From contig JACMKJ010000031.1 of NCBI GenBank assembly GCA_014380155.1, positions 1 through 5,183 of the forward strand: DNA of 5,183 nt, given 5' to 3'. Position 1 is the first letter of the stretch, and the number at the start of each line of letters is the position of its first letter. The stretch is from Rhizobacter sp. Lineage in GTDB: Bacteria > Pseudomonadota > Gammaproteobacteria > Burkholderiales > Burkholderiaceae_C. Made by a program: the position numbers and the translations under genes. Shown piece after piece: positions 1-5,035 of the stretch. The notes below the pieces were generated by a model. It saw only the letters and a program-made list of their open reading frames with translations. It did no database searches and was not told where the DNA came from.

Positions 1-110
1 ATCACCCAGGCCACGATCTCTAACGGCAACAGCAGCGGAGAGCCGATCAGCACAAGCAGAATCGCGATGACTCCAAATGGGAAACGAATCAGCGTGATCA
101 AGAAGTCCAT
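1..110 (-). CDS. N-terminal part of a small hydrophobic membrane protein (runs off the window)
   Basis: Reading the minus strand from the ATG at 110-108 gives 36 open codons to the window edge. The peptide starts MDFLITLIRFPFGVIAILLV and continues with a Leu/Ile/Val/Pro-rich stretch ending near LEIVAWV. Almost all of it is hydrophobic, with single charges at D3, R9 and E32, as expected for one or two membrane segments or a signal anchor. Codon choice (CTG, ATC, GTG, GCG) looks like real GC-rich coding. Only a weak purine-rich GGCGGTGG precedes the start, so the start codon is tentative. The gene points away from the IS630 remnant, and its promoter would lie in 111-327. It is probably the only host gene visible here. 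I do not recognise the family and infer nothing beyond membrane location. Confidence 0.5.
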   Translation of the reverse strand, partial: MDFLITLIRFPFGVIAILLVLIGSPLLLPLEIVAWV

Positions 111-166
111 ACGTCCACCGCCAATGGTCTGTCAGTTCTCTCCACCGCCGAACTGGTGATTAGGCT

Positions 167-180
167 GACCGGTGCCGGTC
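167..180. repeat. Short perfect inverted repeat between the membrane gene and the IS630 remnant
   Basis: GACCGG-TG-CCGGTC has 6-base arms around 2 bases and lies about 57 bases upstream of the minus-strand start at 110. It could be an operator half-site pair or a chance palindrome in GC-rich DNA. Nothing else in 111-327 is recognisable. The outer end of the IS630 element must lie somewhere in this interval, but without its partner end it cannot be placed. Confidence 0.2.
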
Positions 181-315
181 TGTCTATGCACTCGCCGGTG
201 TGGCTATTTCGGCCGCGCCGGCTTCCTAGTACATGGGCGACGGAGTTGGGCTTCCATCGGCGAGCGAGGTTGAGTATGTTACCCTCCTTGCGCAAGTTCT
301 CGTCACTGGAGAGTC

Positions 316-320
316 GAGGA
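316..320 (+). promoter_or_regulatory. Shine-Dalgarno for the IS630-type transposase
   Basis: GAGGA lies 7 bases before the ATG at 328, good spacing that supports this start for the transposase. Confidence 0.55.
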
Positions 321-327
321 ACCTACC

Positions 328-1197
328 ATGCCAGGGAAGGCTGCCAAGGTCATCATCACGGAACGACAGCAAGAGATCCTCGAGCAATTCCGTCGCTCCC
401 GCTCTGAGCCTTCGTTTCTCCGACAACGCTCTACCCTCGTTCTCCTGGCCTTCGCTGGCCTGCTCAACGAGCAGATCGCTCAAAAGGTCGATCTCGAACG
501 CCACCAGGTTGGTATCTGGCGGGCGCGCTGGGCCGACTCCTTCGACCGACTCGTCCTCATCGAGTGTCTGCAGGGTACTGCCGCCTTGCGCCAGGCCATC
601 CGCGAATTGCTTGCCGATGCCCCTCGCCCTGGCGCTCCTGGCAAGTTCACCGCGGAGCAACTGGCCCAACTCTTCGCGGTTGCCTGCGAAAACCCCGAGA
701 AATCGGGCCGTCCCATCACCCACTGGACCCATGCGGAACTGGCCGACGAAGTCATCGGGCGGGGCATCGTCGAGTCGATCTCGCCGCGACACCTCGGTCG
801 CATCCTGAACGAGGCCGATCTCAAGCCGCACCGCATCCGCTACTGGCTCAATGCCAAGGAGAAGGACGATCCTGCTTTCCTCTACCACGTGCAAACGGTT
901 TGCGCCACCTACGCCGCGGCACCGGGACTGTACGAGACGTTTCACACGCATACGATCAGCACCGATGAAATGACGGGGATTCAGGCTCTGGAACGCATCG
1001 CTCCCACCAAGCCGACGAAACCGGGTCAGGAAGCCCGGATGGAATTCGAGTACAAGCGGAATGGGACGCAAGCCCTGATCGCCAACTTTCATGTGGTAAC
1101 CGGCGAGGTGGTCTCGCCGACGGTGCAAGACACGCGCACCGAAGTGGACTTCGTCGAACACATGGAAAGGACCATAGCAACGGACCCCCAAGCCAAC
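328..1197 (+). mobile_element. IS630-family element remnant (left part; outer end not located)
   Basis: This is the portion of an IS630-type element identified by its transposase. The right boundary is exact: native sequence stops where the terminal repeat of the ISKra4-like element begins at 1198. The left boundary lies in 111-327, but no partner repeat exists to define it. The CTAGTA at 226-231 offers TA dinucleotides that could mark it, though this is only a possibility. The TIR of the MITE at 4881-5031 does not occur in 111-327, so this element is not the obvious parent of that MITE. Confidence 0.7.
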
Positions 1198-1217
1198 GGG
1201 TGCATTCCCGAACAGTG
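1198..1217 (+). repeat. Left terminal inverted repeat of the ISKra4-like element
   Basis: GGGTGCATTCCCGAACAGTG. It matches the reverse complement of 2876-2895 at 18 of 20 positions, with G/A differences at positions 13 and 18. The repeat begins exactly where homology of the IS630 transposase stops. Confidence 0.88.
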
Positions 1218-1277
1218 GAGCCGAGGACGGCCCTGCCCGGTAGGATAGCGGAGGTGTCGAGCAGCCGTGACCTTGCC

Positions 1278-1281
1278 AGGA
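1278..1281 (+). promoter_or_regulatory. Shine-Dalgarno for ORF A of the ISKra4-like transposase
   Basis: AGGA stands 7 bases before the ATG at 1289. ORF B has no comparable site, which supports translation starting in ORF A. Confidence 0.45.
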
Positions 1282-1288
1282 TCGTGTC

Positions 1289-1543
1289 ATGAAGTTCCGC
1301 TTTGGCTGCAAATCCGGCGAAGCCGTGCCAGCACCGGATCAGGCCCTCGAAGAGATCCAGGCTTCTCTTGCCCAACAGCAGAAACTCTGGGCCGAGCTGC
1401 TGGCTCATGATCCCGCCGCCTTTGCTCGACTGGAGCCTCAGATCCACCTCGCTTTCCAACAACTGGCTGACCGCTGCGCCGCCAGCCTGCTTGCCCATGC
1501 CGCCGCACAGCCCGCTTGCGCCGATGCCGCCCAAAAAAAGTAG
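1289..1543 (+). CDS. ISKra4-like transposase, N-terminal frame (ORF A)
   Basis: This 84-codon frame encodes the N-terminal module of the transposase. The peptide is rich in Ala, Leu and Gln and looks largely helical (ALEEIQASLAQQQKLWAELL, then FARLEPQIHLAFQQLADRC). It has no zinc-ribbon cysteine pairs that I can see and no catalytic residues. It ends CAA AAA AAG TAG, where the last codons form the slippery heptamer at 1534-1540. Normal decoding would yield a short protein of 84 residues. A -1 slip yields the full transposase by entering ORF B at its Val codon. The short form could act as a regulator, as in other frameshifting insertion sequences, but that is inference. The start is chosen for the AGGA at 1278-1281. 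It lies 91 bases inside the element's left end, typical placement for an IS transposase. Confidence 0.75.
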   Translation: MKFRFGCKSGEAVPAPDQALEEIQASLAQQQKLWAELLAHDPAAFARLEPQIHLAFQQLADRCAASLLAHAAAQPACADAAQKK

Positions 1544-2874
1544 AACAGGCCAGCCGACCTCTTCGCAAGGGCGAAACTCGTTCTCGCTGTGTCCGCTTGC
1601 TCGGCGGGTTGGTGCTGTGGGTGTCCGCCCTGTATTGCGCCCCACAACCCCCGCGTGGCAAGCGCCAGGGCGAACCCAAAGGCGGCCTTCGCCCCGAACT
1701 GGCTGTCTTCGGCTTTCACGACGGCCAAAGCGCCGCGTTGACCAGTCTGGTCGCCCGGCAATCCACCCTGATGCCTTCCTTCGAGTTGGCCCGTCAGGAA
1801 CTGGCCCGGCGCGGCCTGGGGCTGGACGTCAAGGCGGTCCACCGCGCCACCCACGGCCTGGGCCGGCAACTGCTCATCGCCCGCCGCTGTGACCTCGAAC
1901 GCTACCGCTCAGGCCAGATGCCAGCCGGCACCGAGTTCGCCGGCAAACGCATCGTCGCGCAGCTCGACGGCGGGCGGATTCGTCTGCGCAAGGTCACACG
2001 CAAGCAGAAAGGCAAGGGCAAAGCCAGGAAGCAGAAGCGGCGCTACAAAGGGACGTGGCGCGAGCCGAAGTTGCTGACCATCTACGAGATCGACAACAAC
2101 GGCCAGAAGGTCAGCAAAAGCCGAGCGCGGATCGACGGCAGTTTCCAGGGGCCCGACGAGATCATGGAGTTGCTGGCGATGCACCTGCACCGGTTGGGGG
2201 CGGCGAGTGCGGAGGTGGTGGTGTTCGTGTCCGACGGGGCGCCGTGGATCTGGGAGCGGTTGGCCTGGGTGGTCAAGCGCGTCGGACTGGACGAGTCGAA
2301 GGTGGCCTACGCTCTGGACTGGTGTCACGCCCTGCATCACGTCGGGCTGGCTCTGGCCGCTGTGGGCTTGCCGGCAGACGAGCATCGCCGCGTGTTCAAG
2401 AAACTGCGGAAGTGGCTGAAGAAAGGCATGGCGGCTGCGGTGCTGAACGAACTGGAGCGTCTGGGAGGAAAGCACGGGGCGCTCGAGGCGATGGCGACGC
2501 CGGTGGCGTACCTGGACAGGCACCTGGCGGCAGGCCATCTGGAGTATGACGAGTTGCAAAGTCGTGGCTTGCCGATAGGCAGCGGGGCGATCGAGAGCGC
2601 GATACGCCGGGTGATAAACCTGCGGCTGAAGGGGAACGGCATGATGTGGTATGAGGACAACGCCGAAGGTATGTTGCTGCTGCGAGCGGCTGCCTTGACC
2701 GGGAGGTGGGAAGAGGCTTTGGATCGCGCCCTAAAGAGCAAATGGCAAGATGGCCAGTTGGATTGGATTTGGACTTCTCCTGACATGCCTTTTCAATTGA
2801 AGGCGAAAGTCGAGATCAAGCCTCCTGTTCCACAAGTCCAATCTGAGCCAGAAGATCGGCAAATCCCAGCGTGA
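1516..2874 (+). CDS. ISKra4-family transposase, catalytic frame (ORF B), likely made by -1 frameshift from ORF A
   Basis: This frame carries the DDE catalytic domain. Counting from the TTG at 1516, candidate acids are D151 in VAQLDGGRIRLR, D240 in VVVFVSDGAPWIWERLA, and E360 in GLPIGSGAIESAIRRVINLR, followed by LKGNGMMW. The order and spacing, the DGAPWIW and LDWCHALHHV motifs, and the final GSG-IES-LR-KG-MW block are the ISKra4 pattern as I know it. A strongly basic stretch lies at residues 158-179 (KQKGKGKARKQKRR). The frame has no ATG near its beginning: it opens with TTG inside ORF A without a ribosome-binding site, and the first internal Met is at 86. A -1 slip at 1534-1540 joins the 84 residues of ORF A to Val9 of ORF B, giving 528 residues. 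No stop or frame break interrupts the catalytic domain, so the enzyme may be active. It converges with, and overlaps on the opposite strand, the 3' extension of the large transposase. Confidence 0.88.
   Translation: MRRCRPKKVEQASRPLRKGETRSRCVRLLGGLVLWVSALYCAPQPPRGKRQGEPKGGLRPELAVFGFHDGQSAALTSLVARQSTLMPSFELARQELARRGLGLDVKAVHRATHGLGRQLLIARRCDLERYRSGQMPAGTEFAGKRIVAQLDGGRIRLRKVTRKQKGKGKARKQKRRYKGTWREPKLLTIYEIDNNGQKVSKSRARIDGSFQGPDEIMELLAMHLHRLGAASAEVVVFVSDGAPWIWERLAWVVKRVGLDESKVAYALDWCHALHHVGLALAAVGLPADEHRRVFKKLRKWLKKGMAAAVLNELERLGGKHGALEAMATPVAYLDRHLAAGHLEYDELQSRGLPIGSGAIESAIRRVINLRLKGNGMMWYEDNAEGMLLLRAAALTGRWEEALDRALKSKWQDGQLDWIWTSPDMPFQLKAKVEIKPPVPQVQSEPEDRQIPA
1534..1540 (+). promoter_or_regulatory. 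Programmed -1 ribosomal frameshift site A AAA AAG
   Basis: In the ORF A frame the codons are CAA AAA AAG TAG, giving the canonical heptamer A AAA AAG (the one used by E. coli dnaX) directly before the stop. Slipping back one base reads AAA AAA GTA GAA and enters ORF B. ORF B lies in the -1 frame and lacks its own good start. No AGGAG-type stimulator is evident just upstream. Confidence 0.75.
1548..1610 (+). promoter_or_regulatory. Possible stimulatory RNA stem downstream of the slippery site
   Basis: Bases 1548-1557 (GGCCAGCCGA) can pair with 1601-1610 (TCGGCGGGTT): nine pairs, two of them G-U, with one A/G mismatch. The stem starts 7 bases after the heptamer, a spacing typical of -1 frameshift signals. 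A smaller hairpin, TTCGC-AAGG-GCGAA (1562-1575), nests inside. Pairing was checked by hand only, and such stems are easy to find by chance in GC-rich sequence. Confidence 0.35.
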
Positions 2875-4788
2875 ACATTGTTTGGGAATGCACCCCTGCA
2901 ACCAGGGCAAGCGATGCGCCTGCGCATTGAAACCATCTATCACCGGCGTCAATGCCTGCTGACCTGCGAACGGGTCGAAGTTGACTATCAGCGCCTGCGG
3001 CGTCTGATACATCGTCCCTGGGCGGTTGAAATACTTCCGCCTCAGCGTCCCCACATGGCTGCCAGCGAAGTCCCCCGCCAGCGTACTCGACAGGTCCGCC
3101 GCCGCGTTGTACACCAGCGCCACCAGCCAGCCTATCATCTGCAAACCCCCTCGCTGCCAGCGCGGTCGCAGCGGCTCGGGGCTTTCCTTGTCGTAGCCGC
3201 ACGGGGCCGCGTCGAGGCACTCGTCGTACACCCCCACCCGATACGCCTGCTCGTGGTGCTGCCGTGCCCGGAACAGGTTCAGTACTTCCTGGGGTTGGGC
3301 CTCGGCGCTGGCCGTCGTGAACAGCGGGTGCCAGCGGTCCTTCTTCGGCCCGCGCGCCATCTCCCGGCAAATGATCGTCCGCACCGCCTGCTCGGCGCTT
3401 TCGTCCTTCAGCACCGTTGTCGTTTCGGCCAGTCGGATCTCCTTGTCAGGGGCACCGACATACGGCCCCGGCTCGGTATAGACCGTGAACTGATCACGGG
3501 GCAACGCCTTCCACATCGCCGAGCGGTGCGGGTAGCGACAGGCGCGCATGGTGATGTCCAGGCGCGGGCGGGACTCATCGGCCAGGTCCCACAAGGCGCG
3601 GACGGCTGCGTCGGACTTGCCCGCCCCGGCGTCGAACAGGGCGTGCAGGTATCTGGGCTGGCCGCGCCGGAGCGTCTGCCGCACCAAGGGCACGGCCATG
3701 TCACCGAGCCCTGTGTCTCCTGGCGCGGCCCGCACCGCCAGGTAGCGGCCGGCAAGGACGTCGTAGGCGTAGAACAACTTCTCGCAGCGCATGTACTTGT
3801 TGCGTGTCGTGACATAGCCCTTGCCAATATGGAACTTGTGCGTCCAGCGTGGGATGGTGTGTTCGTCGTAACTGACCAGCGCGGCGTCGCCTTCGATCAG
3901 GCGCCAGGGGCTGCTGCATCGGCAGAAGGCATCCACCTCATGCCACGGCAAGTGACGCCGCCAACCACCGACGCTGTAGCGCGAGGGGCAACGTCGGCCA
4001 CCGGTCAAGACGGCGAAGCCAAGGTCCTCCATCTCGTCGAGGTGGTAGACGCGCTGCAAACCGACGAGAAGACCGAAGACGCTGGTGAGCAGGCCGCGTT
4101 GCAACGTGCCCGACTCGTCGGCAAAGCACTGCTGCGCAAGCGCCAGCCAGGAAAGAGCCTGACCCATTAGGAGGAAAGCTCCGGCGTATTGCGTGCGTGC
4201 GAAGAAAAGGGGCGCGGTCGCCTCGAGAGGCACGAAGGAACCCAGGGGCGTGGATGGATCAGGTTGCTCTTGCGCTTGGGGGGACGCGACCGCCTTTGCG
4301 TCTGGGGTGGCCGAAGTGGGGATGGCATCGAGGCCGTATTTCACCAGGAACTTGTACAGGGCAATGCGCGAGACGCGCACGCCAAAGGTGGCGTCGATGA
4401 AGTCGAGCAAGGCGGCGCGGGAGGCGTCAGGGTGCTCGACGAGGAAAGCAGCGATTGCTCCGGCGAAGCGCGGCAAGAGTTTGCCGTAGGGCCGGCCATC
4501 GAGACGGTGATGGGCCTGCTGGATGGCCTGCTTGGAAGACAGCCCCTGCTGGCCCGAGGCAGTGGGTCGGCTGATGCCGACCAGGCGAGCGACGTGGGCG
4601 ACCTTCAGGCCGCAGTCGCAGTGCAGGAGGAAATGACTGAGCAGGCGGGTGGAAAAGTAGTCGAAGCCTTGGCGCTGGCGGAAAGAGAAAACGGCTTGCA
4701 ACAGGGTCAGCACCTGGGGGGTAAGACGCGACTGGGGAATGTCAGCCTGGCCCAACCAGGTGGCGAAATCAAGCGGCGCTTCTGCCAT
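2731..4788 (-). CDS. Large DDE-type transposase of unassigned family, C-terminus replaced by insertion sequence sequence
   Basis: A 685-codon frame, of which residues 1-631 are native. From residue 632 (CIPKQCS onward) it is read antisense through the right end of the ISKra4-like element. The start at 4788 is well supported by GGAGG at 4796-4800, 7 bases upstream. Residues ~25-80 (DYFSTRLLSHFLLHCDCGLKV, then AHVARLVGISRPTAS) look like a helix-turn-helix, and residues ~122-155 like a second one. The catalytic core appears to contain D308 in SYDEHTIPRW and D386 in ALFDAGAGKSD. E513 in the block RARQHHEQAYRVGVYDE is a plausible third acid, resembling the R-x-R-xxx-E-xx-Y/F motif of IS4-like transposases. 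The hydrophobic stretch LQMIGWLVALVYNAAADL (~549-566) resembles the C-terminal helix of that superfamily. Only the end beyond W629-L630-Q631 is lost, so activity cannot be excluded. I recognise it as a transposase by architecture, but I cannot name its IS family. Confidence 0.75.
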   Translation of the reverse strand: MAEAPLDFATWLGQADIPQSRLTPQVLTLLQAVFSFRQRQGFDYFSTRLLSHFLLHCDCGLKVAHVARLVGISRPTASGQQGLSSKQAIQQAHHRLDGRPYGKLLPRFAGAIAAFLVEHPDASRAALLDFIDATFGVRVSRIALYKFLVKYGLDAIPTSATPDAKAVASPQAQEQPDPSTPLGSFVPLEATAPLFFARTQYAGAFLLMGQALSWLALAQQCFADESGTLQRGLLTSVFGLLVGLQRVYHLDEMEDLGFAVLTGGRRCPSRYSVGGWRRHLPWHEVDAFCRCSSPWRLIEGDAALVSYDEHTIPRWTHKFHIGKGYVTTRNKYMRCEKLFYAYDVLAGRYLAVRAAPGDTGLGDMAVPLVRQTLRRGQPRYLHALFDAGAGKSDAAVRALWDLADESRPRLDITMRACRYPHRSAMWKALPRDQFTVYTEPGPYVGAPDKEIRLAETTTVLKDESAEQAVRTIICREMARGPKKDRWHPLFTTASAEAQPQEVLNLFRARQHHEQAYRVGVYDECLDAAPCGYDKESPEPLRPRWQRGGLQMIGWLVALVYNAAADLSSTLAGDFAGSHVGTLRRKYFNRPGTMYQTPQALIVNFDPFAGQQALTPVIDGFNAQAHRLPWLQGCIPKQCSRWDLPIFWLRLDLWNRRLDLDFRLQLKRHVRRSPNPIQLAILPFAL
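2876..2895 (-). repeat. Right terminal inverted repeat of the ISKra4-like element
   Basis: On the minus strand it reads GGGTGCATTCCCAAACAATG, matching 1198-1217 at 18 of 20 positions. It begins 1 base after the transposase stop codon and defines the junction with the large minus-strand transposase gene. Confidence 0.88.
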
Positions 4789-4878
4789 GAGACTACCTCC
4801 CGCGTTACTTGCTGCGGTCGTAGTCTACTCCGTCGCGAGAGAAAGTTAACTGTTTCGACCTGAAAAACCGTTTGGTGC
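2896..4878 (-). mobile_element. Remnant of the insertion sequence carrying the large DDE transposase
   Basis: The downstream (left) side is cut exactly at 2895/2896 by the ISKra4-like element. The upstream (right) end is proposed at 4878 because 4860-4878 is a near copy of the terminal repeats of the adjacent MITE-like unit, faces the right way for an element end, and is followed by TA. The transposase start is then 90 bases from the end, normal for an insertion sequence. The opposite terminal repeat is not in the window, so the end assignment is inference. On the minus strand, TTAACT (4849-4844) and TAGACT (4827-4822), 16 bases apart, are a weak promoter-like pair. Confidence 0.5.
4796..4800 (-). 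promoter_or_regulatory. Shine-Dalgarno for the large transposase
   Basis: The minus strand reads GGAGG, 7 bases before the ATG at 4788. This is the best ribosome-binding site in the window and fixes the start of the large transposase. Confidence 0.7.
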
Positions 4879-4896
4879 TAGCACCGAACGGTTTTT
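4863..4896. terminator. Putative bidirectional intrinsic terminator within the palindrome
   Basis: An 11-12 bp stem (CCGTTTGGTGC with GCACCGAACGG, one G-T wobble) is preceded by AAAAA and followed by TTTTT, so it looks like a rho-independent terminator on both strands. Its position upstream of the large transposase would block read-through transcription into the element from outside. The same sequence is also explained as two abutting terminal repeats, so terminator activity is inference. Confidence 0.45.
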
Positions 4897-4899
4897 CGG
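4881..4899 (-). repeat. MITE terminal inverted repeat, copy B
   Basis: GCACCGAACGGTTTTTCGG on the plus strand, the exact reverse complement of 5013-5031. It abuts TA at 4879-4880. Confidence 0.75.
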
Positions 4900-5012
4900 G
4901 GGTTTCTCGTGAAGAATCCGCCGTTACGCTTTGGCCTTGGACGCTGCCGGTCTTGGCCACTCCTGTGGCTTTCCCGGCAACAGCGTGTCGCCGCATCCTT
5001 TACCAAAACAGG

Positions 5013-5031
5013 CCGAAAAACCGTTCGGTGC
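5013..5031 (+). repeat. MITE terminal inverted repeat, copy C
   Basis: CCGAAAAACCGTTCGGTGC, the exact inverse of 4881-4899, followed by TA at 5032-5033. It differs from copy A (4860-4878, same orientation) at two positions. Confidence 0.75.
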
Positions 5032-5035
5032 TAGC

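Larger units (their letters stand above)
328..1248 (+). pseudogene. IS630-family transposase, 3' truncated by an ISKra4-like insertion sequence
   Basis: This is a DDE transposase of the IS630/Tc1-mariner group, which cuts and pastes its element into TA dinucleotides. Residues ~20-75 form a helix-turn-helix (LLNEQIAQKVDLERHQVGIW). Residues ~108-172 form a second winged-helix-like unit (WTHAELADEV, then ISPRHLGRILNEADLKPHRIRYWL). The catalytic domain begins near residue 205, with the first acid at D213 in STDEMTGIQALER, and continues through GTQALIANFHVVTGEV. Homology ends at about N290 (codon 1195-1197), just where the family normally runs into its VDNLNTH-type motif holding the second aspartate. 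The last 16 codons, GCIPEQWSRGRPCPVG, are read from the left end of the neighbouring insertion sequence. The second D and final E are absent from the window, so the product should be catalytically dead, although its DNA-binding half is intact. The start is supported by GAGGA at 316-320. The family call is firm from motif order, though no search was run. Confidence 0.88.
1198..2895 (+). mobile_element. ISKra4-family-like insertion sequence, 1698 bp, apparently complete
   Basis: The element is bounded by inverted repeats at 1198-1217 and 2876-2895 (18 of 20 positions match, the outer 12 perfectly) and filled by one transposase cistron in two overlapping frames (1289-1543 and 1516-2874). The stop codon at 2872-2874 lies 1 base before the right repeat, as is common in compact insertion sequences. 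The size fits what I recall of the ISKra4 family, and the transposase motifs support the assignment. The left flank (ending AAGCCAAC) and right flank (starting CTGCAACC) do not show a convincing direct duplication. Both flanks are themselves transposase genes: IS630-type on the left, the large DDE transposase on the right. Confidence 0.85.
4859..4900. repeat. 42-bp palindrome formed by two element ends head to head
   Basis: The dyad is centred between T4879 and A4880, with 19 of 21 positions pairing; mismatches are at 4861/4898 and 4873/4886. The left arm (copy A) and right arm (copy B) are inverted versions of the same ~19-bp motif, GCACC(A/G)AACGGTTTTTC(A/G)G, meeting at a single TA. A third copy (C) lies at 5013-5031. 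The palindrome includes the GCTAGC hexamer. Confidence 0.8.
4881..5031. mobile_element. MITE-like non-autonomous element, 151 bp
   Basis: Perfect 19-bp terminal inverted repeats (4881-4899 reads GCACCGAACGGTTTTTCGG; 5013-5031 is its exact reverse complement) are each flanked by TA (4879-4880 and 5032-5033). Counting the GC-TA-GC surround, the inverted match is 23 bp. It encodes no plausible protein. The interior is itself imperfectly self-complementary (4912-4930 with 4982-5000, 14 of 19; TGCCGG 4945-4950 with CCGGCA 4974-4979; GCCAC 4956-4960 with GTGGC 4965-4969), as seen in many MITEs. Its ends resemble the proposed end of the large transposase's element (4860-4878; 17 of 19 positions). 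Confidence 0.6.

Noticed and set aside
226..1311. A long minus-strand open frame (361 codons) opposite the IS630 transposase
   Set aside because: It is antisense to a gene with clear IS630 motifs and has the Arg/Gly/Leu-rich composition typical of shadow frames in GC-rich DNA. It shows no recognisable domain and crosses the insertion junction at 1198.
1190..2903. Possible target-site duplication around the ISKra4-like element (CAAC near both ends)
   Set aside because: The CAAC on the right starts 3 bases away from the element end while the one on the left touches it, so it is not a duplication abutting both ends.
2878..4170. A 430-codon plus-strand open frame opposite the large transposase
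   Set aside because: The minus strand has a strong ribosome-binding site and coherent transposase motifs. The plus frame begins inside the right terminal repeat of the insertion sequence, has His/Arg/Pro-biased composition and no domain.
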